The notes: generated from the sequence alone by a model not told the origin. 7,918 nucleotides of DNA from an uncultured Bacillaceae bacterium (GCA_937995745.1 CALKIU010000040.1:1-7918), one strand, 5' to 3'. Counted from the first letter of the stretch, positions 1 to 7,722 are shown. A program made the numbers and translations.

Positions 1-1
1 G

Positions 2-47
2 AAAAGAGCGAATGAGAAAGCCAATCATCATTCTCATTCGCTCTTTT
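2..47 (-). terminator. Rho-independent terminator of the jet operon, probably bidirectional
   Basis: A perfect 17-bp inverted repeat pairs bases 2-18 with 31-47 around a 12-nt loop (19-30). On the minus strand the hairpin begins 17 nt after the jetC stop codon, and its 3' arm ends in CTCTTTT, giving a short U-run. The arms start with AAAA and end with TTTT, so the same hairpin would also work on the plus strand and could shield the operon from a convergent gene to the left. The U-tract is short (TTTT followed by C, then the window ends), so termination strength is inferred. Confidence 0.85.
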
Positions 48-64
48 GAATAAACCCACGTTTT

Positions 65-3000
65 CTAGAACAAAGACATTTGTTCCTTTTCTGTCAGTCT
101 TTCCAACGCTTCCGGTTCATGGTCGCGGAAGTATGCGTGGTGGAGCCATTTTTCCGTTGCGACGATTTGTTTATTGGCTTGTTTGGCTTCACGGAGTTTG
201 CAGCTATAAATTACAGGGAAATAATCCCGCAAAAACTTCCCTTCCGCATGGGCAGTCAATGCGATGATTTGAAATCCCAATTGTTCCGCAACAAAGAAAA
301 CCGGACTGAGCACATGGTCGCTCGATGCTTTGCCGAATGGATTGTCCAAAATCACCACCCGGCTGTGCTTCATGTTTGTTTTTTGATGCTGTTTCTTTTC
401 AGCGACGTATTTTAACAAGCCCAAAAACAACGTCATATTTTTGCTCCATTTTTCTCCGCCTGACCATACATTGCTCTGCTCCCAAGAATAGGACCTTGTC
501 GACACTTTATTTTCGTTTGTCACTTTACGGCAACTTACTTTCATGCCTTCATTTTTCATCACCACTTGCAGAAGCTGTTTGGTTTGCAGCCACATTTCAA
601 TGTCATTCCGAACTTTCGTTTCATCCTGAAGGCCATTTTCTTTTACATAACGATCCGACTCCAGTTGAAGCATAATCCACTCAATGTAATCGCGGATCCG
701 CTGCTTACCTTCTTCTTCGTCCCATTGAGGGATCGTAAAAGTATAAATCGTTTTCCATTGATCCTCTTCTTTTACTTTTGTATGTTTTGGAATTTGTTTC
801 AACTCTTCTACCACTGTTTTTAAATGGTTATGGATTTGGTTGATATATGCCTGCAATTCCTCATCTTTTTGCCGTATATGTTCATTGGCATAATTCGTCG
901 ACCGCTCGATTCGGATCATCATATTCTTTTTAAAATCCAATAATTCTTCATAACCCGTCTTATAATCCACACCTTCAATCGCCATTTTTTGCAATTTATT
1001 ATCAGAAATCGTTGAACAAAACTGCTTATAAGCTTGTTTTTGGGCATCCACCGCTTCCTTTTCCTTCTCCACTTGTCCACTATGTTGCTCCAATTCTTGG
1101 ATAATGGCTTTCACCATTTTCTTCCGATTATAGATAAAATCCATTTTTTCATTTTCACTTAAAGGGATTGTCACGACTTGTGGTGCGTTAAAATGATGTT
1201 TTTCAATGAATTTGATCAGCTCGCGTTCCGCTTCATCAATCTTGTTTTGCTCTCGTGACACTTGTTCCATCTGTTCATCCAAATAATTCTTCTCTTTTTG
1301 AAGCGCCTTCTTTTCTTCAGCAAGCTCTTCTTCCGCTTGGTTTAATGGAACGGAGAATGTGTAAATATCATGATCCGGAAAATTTTCACGGAAAAGCTGT
1401 TTCAAATGATTTCTTTTTCCTTTTTGCTCTTCCTTTGCAGAAAGCTTTTCTGTAACCTGTTTTTCCAACTTGTTTAATGCCTGTTTCAACTCTTTTATTT
1501 TGATAATCTTATTTTGCAATAAATGTTCTCCATCTGATGGAAATTCCCAATGTTCATGCACATTTTCACATTCATTGCGGATCTGATCCATCTCTTCCTG
1601 CAGTTTAGTCAAATTGTGTTTGGCATTGGCCAGCTTTTCATTCAATTCTCCTATACTTTTTGACGCTTGATGGATTTTCAAATTCAGCGTCTGGATTTTG
1701 TCGCGGAGATTTTTCCGGCTTTCCCCGGTAAAAATTGGGGTCAATGATTGCACTTCTTTATACTCTTCATCATTTTTAAGAGAATCTAATTTCCATTTTA
1801 AATTTTGTTTGCGTTCCTCCAGTGCAGCCTTTTGTTCGTTATAATCCAATAATTGTGCGGCTAAATATGCTTTTTTGGCTTTTATATTGGCCAATACGTC
1901 TTTCAACTCTTTTTCAACTTCCTTGGCCTCTTTTACTTCACGGCAATAATGGAAATATTGATTCCCTTCCTGGATTTTCCGTTCAAGCCCTTGCATTTCT
2001 TCTTGGCAAAGTTCCATTTGTTCCCCGATGGTTGTGATTTGATGCTTCAGATTCTTTCGCTGCTGCTCCGCATTTTCAATTTCTCTTTCGATTTGTTCGA
2101 TTTTTAACATCGTTTCCGACCATCTTTTTTGAAAATCGGTCAGCCGTTCATATGGATAGTCTTTCAAAAATTGTTGGAAGGCTTGTAGGGCATATTCCCA
2201 TTCTTTTTGTTCCGTTTCTTTCAGTTCTCTTTCCTTCGTCGCTTTTTCCGCATCCACACGGACTTTTTCTTTCCATTGCGCAAAGGTCTCTTCCATCATA
2301 CCTTTTTCCCAATGAGCAGGAATAATCCAGGATGGCTCCGGTTGGACGGCATCTTTCTTTATCTTCGCCGCTTCTTCGGTCGTCAGTATTTGAATCGGGT
2401 ATCGAAGTTCATCTGCAAGGTCTTCCACTTTCTTTTGCAATTCTTCCTTCGATTTATTGGTTGTAATCAAAGTGACAGCCCATAACGGATAGAAGACTTT
2501 TTCTTCATAATCCGCTTCATTCAGCATCTGCAAATATTCAATACCCGTTACACAATAGTCCAATTGATTTTTCCATGATTTTATCCGCGCTTCAATCAAC
2601 GGATCGCTGAAAAATGTTTTCTGTTCCCCATAATCATCGACTAAACGCAATGCCACCCGCTCTTTGTATAATAAAACCTCTTTTTCCTTTTTCAATTTTT
2701 CGATGGTTTCATAAAGCCGGTTATAAATGGAGTGTTCATTTTCATAGACCGATTCCAGAATGGCCCATTGCGGTCTTAATCTTCCCAAAATTTGAATCAA
2801 TTTTCTTTGTTCATTTTCAATTTGGCTTTTCTCGTTTTTCAATTGTTCTTTGGCAACATGCAAACCGTTCTTCTCATTTTTTAATTTTTCGATGGTTTCA
2901 TCCAGCTCAATCGATTGCTTCTCTTTTTCCTTCTTCTCTCCGTGCAGCCGTATCAGTTCTTCATCCAAAAATTGATGGCGGTTTTGCCATTCGGCCATTT

Positions 3001-4483
3001 TCTCTTCCACTTGTTCGTGCTGTGGATTGGAAAGCAACAATTGTTTCAACCTTTCGATATCCGCTTCCCTCATTTGGATGGTTTTCTGAACACCGGCGAT
3101 TTCCTTTTGCTTATCCAAATCATGTTTTTCGATGGAGCGCTTTTCTTCCTGCAAAGTATCGATTTGCCTTACAATCGGATTGAGTTCGAATTGGATTTGT
3201 TCCATATTCTTTTTCATGTCATCCATCTGTTCAATAAAATGTCCGAGCAGCGCCTGCTTCGTTTCTTCCAATTGGTTTTGCAAATCCGAGAGCTCTTCTA
3301 TTTCCTCCAGCTTCTTCATTTCGCTTTCAACAAACGCAATTTCCTTTTGATAATGATTCAAAAGTTGCTTGCATTTCGCAAATTTCAATGAATAATAGGC
3401 AAGGCTATGTTGCTCCAGTTCTTCCTTTTTTGTGCCATATTCAACATTTGCCAGATCATAATCTTTCTGCAGTTGTTCGTATTTTTCTTCCTCAACGGCA
3501 ATCTGATAAGACGCCTCTTTCACTTCATGTTCTTTTTTCTTTTGAATCCAAAGATTGAATTGCTCTTCATTCTTTTCCATTTCTTTTGCAACATCGATTT
3601 TTTGAATTTGAATCTCTTCCCAGATTCCTTTTGCCTTCTGCTTCGACTTGTCATAGGCAAGCTGGGAGGAATGCAGTTTTTCAAACGTTTGCACGTATTT
3701 TTCCAGTTGATGTTGGATCCGCTTGTTCTCTTCAATGGTTTCTTTCAGTTTTTTATAAAGTTTCAAATTATCCAGCTGTTTTTCAAAGATATCGGCAAAA
3801 AGGGTTGGATGATGACCCGCAATCGATTGTTCAACGGTCGGTATCAATAAGCGGTCAAATAACTGGGTGGTGTTTTTGCAGGCTTCGAAAAAGGCCTCGA
3901 CGCCCCCTTCCGAGCTGTTAATTGTCACAATACTTTCCCATTCATCGGCAATAATATGGTATTGTTCTTCAATAAACTTCCGATATTCTTTGATTGTCGA
4001 AAACGTTCTTGCCGATAAAGGATATCGTTCCTTCATGCCATTGTAATAATCAAGCATTTCTCCCTTGTCGGCAGGTCTGGTGCCGCCTTGTCCTTCCCGA
4101 ACAAAAGGAATGCCTTCGATTCCGTTCTGATCCCCTTCATCATATTCATAAACATAGCGGTAAGAATCCAATCCTTTATCCGTCATAAAAAGGGTCACCG
4201 CCGTCACAACATATCGCCGTGGACGTTCGTTGAGTATCCATTCGATCGCAATATGGGCCGGGGCATTTTCCAACACCAAAGTGTTTTTAATTTTTCGATC
4301 CGCCAAATCGGTATGGGGAATCATCCCTTGCAATACCGTTTGGATAAAAACGGTCTTCCCTCCGCCGTTTTCAAGAAGAATCGCCCCATTATATCCGTTG
4401 AATAAAAAGAGTTCATCATTATAACGCTTGTTGCCTTCTTCATAGACAATATTGGTCAATCTGATTTTATTGATGGCCGGCAT
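65..4483 (-). CDS. jetC: JetC, SMC-like ATPase of a Wadjet plasmid-defence system
   Basis: This is the motor subunit of a Wadjet complex: an SMC-type ATPase expected to dimerise, bind JetA and JetB, and extrude DNA loops. I chose the ATG at 4483 (1472 aa) because AAGGAGGG lies 5 nt upstream; an in-frame ATG 12 codons earlier has no comparable site. The N-terminal head carries a Walker A motif LENGGGKT (residues 37-44, Lys43). Heptad-rich Glu/Lys/Gln coiled coil runs from about 240 to 610. A compact hinge-like globular region follows at about 613-733, with beta-type stretches such as YPLWAVTLITTN, and then coiled coil to about 1320. The C-terminal head has an ABC signature WSGGEK (1340-1345), Walker B VVILDNPFG (Asp1380) and an H-loop-like LTAH (His1412). 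The usual catalytic Glu after the Walker B Asp is Asn1381, and the first Gly of Walker A is Leu. The protein ends in QMSLF, a clamp-motif match. The start overlaps the end of jetB by 17 nt. Rad50/SbcC-like or MukB-like proteins are alternatives on the heads alone, but the neighbours decide for Wadjet. Confidence 0.93.
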   Translation of the reverse strand: MPAINKIRLTNIVYEEGNKRYNDELFLFNGYNGAILLENGGGKTVFIQTVLQGMIPHTDLADRKIKNTLVLENAPAHIAIEWILNERPRRYVVTAVTLFMTDKGLDSYRYVYEYDEGDQNGIEGIPFVREGQGGTRPADKGEMLDYYNGMKERYPLSARTFSTIKEYRKFIEEQYHIIADEWESIVTINSSEGGVEAFFEACKNTTQLFDRLLIPTVEQSIAGHHPTLFADIFEKQLDNLKLYKKLKETIEENKRIQHQLEKYVQTFEKLHSSQLAYDKSKQKAKGIWEEIQIQKIDVAKEMEKNEEQFNLWIQKKKEHEVKEASYQIAVEEEKYEQLQKDYDLANVEYGTKKEELEQHSLAYYSLKFAKCKQLLNHYQKEIAFVESEMKKLEEIEELSDLQNQLEETKQALLGHFIEQMDDMKKNMEQIQFELNPIVRQIDTLQEEKRSIEKHDLDKQKEIAGVQKTIQMREADIERLKQLLLSNPQHEQVEEKMAEWQNRHQFLDEELIRLHGEKKEKEKQSIELDETIEKLKNEKNGLHVAKEQLKNEKSQIENEQRKLIQILGRLRPQWAILESVYENEHSIYNRLYETIEKLKKEKEVLLYKERVALRLVDDYGEQKTFFSDPLIEARIKSWKNQLDYCVTGIEYLQMLNEADYEEKVFYPLWAVTLITTNKSKEELQKKVEDLADELRYPIQILTTEEAAKIKKDAVQPEPSWIIPAHWEKGMMEETFAQWKEKVRVDAEKATKERELKETEQKEWEYALQAFQQFLKDYPYERLTDFQKRWSETMLKIEQIEREIENAEQQRKNLKHQITTIGEQMELCQEEMQGLERKIQEGNQYFHYCREVKEAKEVEKELKDVLANIKAKKAYLAAQLLDYNEQKAALEERKQNLKWKLDSLKNDEEYKEVQSLTPIFTGESRKNLRDKIQTLNLKIHQASKSIGELNEKLANAKHNLTKLQEEMDQIRNECENVHEHWEFPSDGEHLLQNKIIKIKELKQALNKLEKQVTEKLSAKEEQKGKRNHLKQLFRENFPDHDIYTFSVPLNQAEEELAEEKKALQKEKNYLDEQMEQVSREQNKIDEAERELIKFIEKHHFNAPQVVTIPLSENEKMDFIYNRKKMVKAIIQELEQHSGQVEKEKEAVDAQKQAYKQFCSTISDNKLQKMAIEGVDYKTGYEELLDFKKNMMIRIERSTNYANEHIRQKDEELQAYINQIHNHLKTVVEELKQIPKHTKVKEEDQWKTIYTFTIPQWDEEEGKQRIRDYIEWIMLQLESDRYVKENGLQDETKVRNDIEMWLQTKQLLQVVMKNEGMKVSCRKVTNENKVSTRSYSWEQSNVWSGGEKWSKNMTLFLGLLKYVAEKKQHQKTNMKHSRVVILDNPFGKASSDHVLSPVFFVAEQLGFQIIALTAHAEGKFLRDYFPVIYSCKLREAKQANKQIVATEKWLHHAYFRDHEPEALERLTEKEQMSLF
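68..82 (-). other. C-terminal QMSLF peptide of JetC, candidate sliding-clamp-binding motif
   Basis: The last five codons of jetC (CAA ATG TCT TTG TTC, then TAG at 67-65) encode QMSLF. The bacterial beta-clamp (DnaN) binding consensus is QL(S/D)LF with tolerated hydrophobic changes at position 2, and such peptides often sit at a free C-terminus, as in E. coli DNA polymerase II. The preceding stretch (LERLTEKE) is polar and follows the folded ATPase head, so the peptide should be exposed. The match is seen directly; the function is inferred from the motif alone. Confidence 0.45.
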
Positions 4484-5210
4484 GTTGTCCCTCCTTATCA
4501 AAACTATAAAGAAACTCAAAAATCCCTTTGTTATATTCCACTGCCATGAAAAATCGCTGGATGATGGTCATCGCTTTTTCCGTCAAGGTGATTTCATTAT
4601 TCCCGATTTCCCGGATCAACTGTTGGTCGTTCAAAAACTTTGCAACCATATGCAGGAAGCTCATTCGGCTAATCGTATTTCCTGATTGCCGCTTAGCGGT
4701 TTCCTTAATATCATCCATATCATCCCATTTTTCGATGATGGCGCTCCAATTGTAAGAAAACTCTTTTTCCGATGCTTTTAATTGTTCCTCATCATGGGAT
4801 TTTAAATGATCAATCCGCTCCTGAATCAGCCGGATCCAATCATCCATGCCGATAAATTGCCTTGTGGGATGCGGACTTTGATAGGAATCATAAAAACTGC
4901 CGAAAAGAACAAGTATGCAAAAATAAAGAAGATACATATCCGCATTCGTCGCACCGGAACGCAAATATTTCCGTTTAATCCACTCATTGCTTACATGGAA
5001 TGGAGACAGTTTTGTTTCAGGAACGAGAAACAGTTCTTCACTCGTTTTGATTATGGCGCAATGCACTTCCTGGCTGAACAACTCAAGAAGGGCGCGCACA
5101 TCTTCATCGGCATTATAGATTTGAACGGCCTCCTTGCCCAAAACCCCGTCCCTTGCCAGCTTCGTATATAGTCGAAAGGCTTGCAACACCGTTTGTTCAG
5201 AATAGTTCAT
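4467..5210 (-). CDS. jetB: JetB, kite-like subunit of the Wadjet complex
   Basis: This is a 247-residue protein in the position of JetB, the small kite (winged-helix dimer) subunit that bridges the kleisin JetA and the SMC heads. I identify it mainly by context and size; I believe it belongs to the DUF6063-type family seen beside JetA in such operons, from memory. The N-terminal 70 residues and the segment at about 183-225 (SFLHMVAKFLNDQQLI, then ITLTEKA) look like two winged-helix units. The stretch MYLLYFCILVLFGSFY (92-107) is hydrophobic enough to mimic a membrane helix but has no signal peptide or flanking topology signals, so I read it as a buried core helix. I chose the ATG at 5210, which has GGAGG at a 6-nt distance; the ATG two codons earlier (5216) abuts that GGAGG directly. 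The gene overlaps jetA by 14 nt and jetC by 17 nt. Its last codons contain the jetC ribosome binding site. Confidence 0.85.
   Translation of the reverse strand: MNYSEQTVLQAFRLYTKLARDGVLGKEAVQIYNADEDVRALLELFSQEVHCAIIKTSEELFLVPETKLSPFHVSNEWIKRKYLRSGATNADMYLLYFCILVLFGSFYDSYQSPHPTRQFIGMDDWIRLIQERIDHLKSHDEEQLKASEKEFSYNWSAIIEKWDDMDDIKETAKRQSGNTISRMSFLHMVAKFLNDQQLIREIGNNEITLTEKAMTIIQRFFMAVEYNKGIFEFLYSFDKEGQHAGHQ
4489..4496 (-). promoter_or_regulatory. Ribosome binding site that fixes the jetC start
   Basis: On the minus strand AAGGAGGG sits 5 nt before the ATG at 4483, a near-perfect Bacillus-type Shine-Dalgarno. It lies inside the last codons of jetB and excludes the upstream in-frame ATG at 4519 as the main start. 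Confidence 0.9.
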
Positions 5211-6705
5211 CTTCATCCTCCAACTTTATGTTCATTTCGCTGATGGAATAGCGATCTACTTTTTGAATGATCGCTTTATCTTCCGTAACGATTAATTTGC
5301 GTTTTCCCAATAATCGAAAGGCCTCATCAAAAACCGTTCTGCTTTCTTCATCATCCGTTCCCGCTTGAATAGGCGAACGTTGGTGGAGAACAATCCAAAA
5401 ATCGTAGAAATACCGCATTTGGAATAGATTCTCCAATTGATTTCTTTCGAGATAGGATATGAACTCGGATAACGTATTGCCGCTATTTTCTTCATAAGCC
5501 TTCAGAAAATGTTCCATCAGCTCTTTATATTTTTCTGAAATCCATTGTTTATATGAATTGAAGCTGTTTTCGTCATCCACTTCATAAAAGTGATATTCCA
5601 CCTTCTCTTTTCGGTCTTCCACGATATTCTGTTCTTCCAAAACAGCAAGCGGCGACCAAAATTCATTTTCTTCCACTTTCAGGAAAGGATGGAGAACGCC
5701 TTTCATCGCATCCAACGGCAAAGGGGTGGACACAATGAGAGACACGATATCTTGGTCGAAGTTAAAGGAATGCATGCCCGTATAATAAAGCGACTCCTGG
5801 GCTGTAATCAAAGTCGTGTTTTTCAAATGGAGCGTCTGATTCAGAAGCTCGGAATGTTCATAGTGCACTTTCTCCAATTCCCTGTTGATCTGCAAAATGT
5901 ATTGATACGTTTTCTGCTCCTTTTGATGAATATTTTCGGCAAACAATCGTTCCCTCGTTTCTTTGACAAACTCCCTCAATTCTTTGAATTCTTCATCTTC
6001 CCGTTCCAGCCTCTGAAAAATATCATCAAGCAGCTCTTTATACCGCTCAAACGTTTCTTCGGACACAATGCTTCGCTGGATTTCATGCTTCAATTTGACA
6101 ATGCGTTCCTGCAACGTCTCGACGGCCACCCGCATTTCATTGATTTGCCGAAGTGCCCCCTTAAATTCCCCCTTTTCCAGCTGTTTCCGTAAAATCAATT
6201 GGTTGATGGATATTTGGAACTCACTATAAAATTCCTTCGTTGCAAAAATCAATTCCAATCCATCTTCATCCAATGTATAGAATTGGCTATTCGTTCCGGC
6301 ATCAAAATCGTTCGCCTTCAAAATGGAATATTCAATGGTCTCCTCCGCCTTTTCCTCCCAATCAAAATAACCGTAGCTGCGTTTTTTTCCGTGGGTCGGG
6401 CGGAAATTTTGAATCAAGGTTCTGGCCAGTTCTTCATAGGTTTCCTCTTTCAGCATATACACTTCTTTCGTCGCCTCTTTTAAAAAGGAAGCCAATTCTT
6501 TGACACCTGTCCTTTGATTTCGCATCAACTTCTGTTCAAAGAAAAAAAGCAAAGTGAGGAGGCCAAGCCCTTTCATATCAATCTTCGTCCCATTTAAATC
6601 AACATCCCTTTTCCGATCCAGTTCATTCAACGGTTCAAAAAGGGCGATGCGCCGGATCCGATCTCTGTATCCGCTTAATAACGCTTGCATATCCATCTGT
6701 TCCAA
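5197..6705 (-). CDS. jetA: JetA, kleisin-like subunit of the Wadjet complex
   Basis: This is a 502-residue protein whose length, helical content and place between jetD and jetB match JetA, the kleisin that links the two SMC heads and carries JetB. An N-terminal segment (about 49-84) could form a helix-turn-helix. A conserved-looking helix SEFQISINQLILRKQLEKGEF (about 161-181) leads into a long charged helical or coiled-coil region (about 185-300), fitting the kleisin part that contacts the SMC neck. The C-terminal end (about 459-490, RLLGKRKLIVTEDKAII) resembles a winged helix, as kleisins have for the cap of the second SMC head, and is followed by an acidic tail EDEDELF. I start it at the TTG at 6705, which has GGAGGGG 6 nt upstream; the TTG five codons earlier lies inside that site, and the ATG at 6696 is 15 nt from it. 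It overlaps jetD by 31 nt. Family assignment (JetA/DUF5716-type, from memory) rests on context more than on motifs. Confidence 0.87.
   Translation of the reverse strand: MEQMDMQALLSGYRDRIRRIALFEPLNELDRKRDVDLNGTKIDMKGLGLLTLLFFFEQKLMRNQRTGVKELASFLKEATKEVYMLKEETYEELARTLIQNFRPTHGKKRSYGYFDWEEKAEETIEYSILKANDFDAGTNSQFYTLDEDGLELIFATKEFYSEFQISINQLILRKQLEKGEFKGALRQINEMRVAVETLQERIVKLKHEIQRSIVSEETFERYKELLDDIFQRLEREDEEFKELREFVKETRERLFAENIHQKEQKTYQYILQINRELEKVHYEHSELLNQTLHLKNTTLITAQESLYYTGMHSFNFDQDIVSLIVSTPLPLDAMKGVLHPFLKVEENEFWSPLAVLEEQNIVEDRKEKVEYHFYEVDDENSFNSYKQWISEKYKELMEHFLKAYEENSGNTLSEFISYLERNQLENLFQMRYFYDFWIVLHQRSPIQAGTDDEESRTVFDEAFRLLGKRKLIVTEDKAIIQKVDRYSISEMNIKLEDEDELF
5217..5221 (-). promoter_or_regulatory. 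Ribosome binding site that fixes the jetB start
   Basis: GGAGG on the minus strand is directly followed by an ATG (5216) with no spacer, then by a second in-frame ATG (5210) at a 6-nt distance. The second is therefore the likely start. The site lies in the codons for the acidic tail of JetA. Confidence 0.8.
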
Positions 6706-7709
6706 TCGGATCCCCTCCAAATTTCCTGCAATTCTTTTGATTTTAAGATTTCCTGCGGGTAATACTTCCCTTGCGAAAACATCATCGCCAGTTGTTCTTG
6801 CTCCTTTTGCGGAAATTGGCTAATGAATTTTTCTTGAGCTTCAGTATATTGTCTTTGATATTCTTTTCCGGCGATCGGCTGTTTTTCAAGACAAGCTTTA
6901 TAGAATGGCAATGCCAAATGGGCTTTGATTTTTTGATTCAACGAATGCCAAATGGACACTCCTTCCCGGTCAATGTCGCCGAAATAGAAAAAATGATGCT
7001 GGGCGTTGACCGGATATTGGTCCTGGAACTGTTCGATGCTATGGATGATTTTCTTCCCACTTCCGTAAATCAATGTGGAAAATTCAGTGGATGGCAAAGC
7101 CGGAAGCAGACCTTGATAAGTCGTTTTATTTTCAACAATCAGGTGAAACTGTGTCTCCTTTGTCACCAGCTTGGGATGGATGGCAAACATCAACGGGTCG
7201 GAAACAGGGATGATGTTAAAAGAATGGAAGAGTCCGATACGCTCCAGCAGCTCTTTTCCCCCTTTTTCAGTGAGCCATTTTTCATCCTGGACCAGTTCAA
7301 AACTGCGCTCCGGTACAGGAACGGACTCTTCCGGAAAACCAAATGTTTTTATGTATTCATCGATTTTGATGAGATAAGGAAGATCGTGCCGCCAAATGGA
7401 AGGATCTTTTTTGTAATATTCATCAAGGTTTATGGATGGATGGAACTTGTTGCGATAATGTTGAATCTCTTGATGGAAACCGGTTTGAAGCAGACTTTTA
7501 TTGATCCGGTACTGAAAGGCGAGCGATGGATTTCTTGTCGTTCTTCCTTTAGACTTCACCATCTCCAAAATGCCTTCCTGTTCCAGCTTCAAAATAAAGC
7601 CGGCATATTCTTCGTATGTATGAAAGAAATTCCCCATGATTGCTTCCAATGCGGATAATCCTATCATTCTTTTCGGATAGCCATTAAGTGCGCGGTAGAT
7701 TTCATCCAC
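6675..7709 (-). CDS. jetD: JetD, Toprim-domain nuclease of the Wadjet system
   Basis: This is a 344-residue protein with the hallmarks of JetD, the topoisomerase VI-A-like nuclease that cuts plasmid DNA presented by the JetABC motor. The N-terminal 75 residues look like a winged helix (SALEAIMGNFFHTYEEY, then a basic KSKGRTTRN wing). The Toprim domain begins near 188: the metal-binding Glu is Glu193 in HLIVENKTTYQG, a glycine-rich LIYGSGKK follows (213-220), and the DxD pair is Asp245/Asp247 in FYFGDIDREG. The end contains YYPQEIL (317-322), as in DUF2220-type C-termini. All expected catalytic acids are present, so the nuclease looks intact. The start is GTG at 7709, with GGAGG 8 nt upstream and no nearby ATG. 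In type I systems jetD is the last gene, whereas here it is the first. A stand-alone topoisomerase subunit is unlikely because no ATPase of that family is present. Confidence 0.93.
   Translation of the reverse strand: MDEIYRALNGYPKRMIGLSALEAIMGNFFHTYEEYAGFILKLEQEGILEMVKSKGRTTRNPSLAFQYRINKSLLQTGFHQEIQHYRNKFHPSINLDEYYKKDPSIWRHDLPYLIKIDEYIKTFGFPEESVPVPERSFELVQDEKWLTEKGGKELLERIGLFHSFNIIPVSDPLMFAIHPKLVTKETQFHLIVENKTTYQGLLPALPSTEFSTLIYGSGKKIIHSIEQFQDQYPVNAQHHFFYFGDIDREGVSIWHSLNQKIKAHLALPFYKACLEKQPIAGKEYQRQYTEAQEKFISQFPQKEQEQLAMMFSQGKYYPQEILKSKELQEIWRGSDWNRWICKRY
6712..6718 (-). promoter_or_regulatory. Ribosome binding site that favours a TTG start for jetA
   Basis: GGAGGGG on the minus strand stands 6 nt before the TTG at 6705, and 15 nt before the next in-frame ATG at 6696. 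The spacing supports TTG initiation. The site lies within the 3' end of jetD. Confidence 0.8.
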
Positions 7710-7717
7710 TATCCTTA

Positions 7718-7722
7718 CCTCC
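7718..7722 (-). promoter_or_regulatory. Ribosome binding site for the GTG start of jetD
   Basis: GGAGG on the minus strand lies 8 nt before the GTG at 7709, with TAAGGATA between. No ATG in frame lies close by, so this site decides the start of the first gene of the operon. Confidence 0.85.

Noticed and set aside
2614..3850. Several Phe-rich open frames of 110-190 codons on the plus strand opposite the jetC coiled coil
   Set aside because: They mirror the coiled-coil codons (AAA/GAA read as TTT/TTC), overlap each other in different frames and lack ribosome binding sites. Their apparent hydrophobicity is an artefact, not membrane proteins.
4484..4519. A 12-codon N-terminal extension of JetC starting at the ATG at 4519
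   Set aside because: No Shine-Dalgarno precedes it, while the ATG at 4483 has AAGGAGGG at ideal spacing, and the SMC-type head fold begins just after that start.
4890..4938. A possible transmembrane helix in JetB (MYLLYFCILVLFGSFY)
   Set aside because: There is a single isolated segment with no signal peptide or positive-inside flanks, and the protein belongs to a cytosolic SMC complex; a buried helix is more likely.
6771..7658. A 295-codon open frame on the plus strand opposite jetD
   Set aside because: It starts at TTG without a ribosome binding site, lies entirely opposite a gene with clear Toprim motifs, and its Phe/Leu-rich translation is what the reverse complement of Lys/Glu-rich codons gives.
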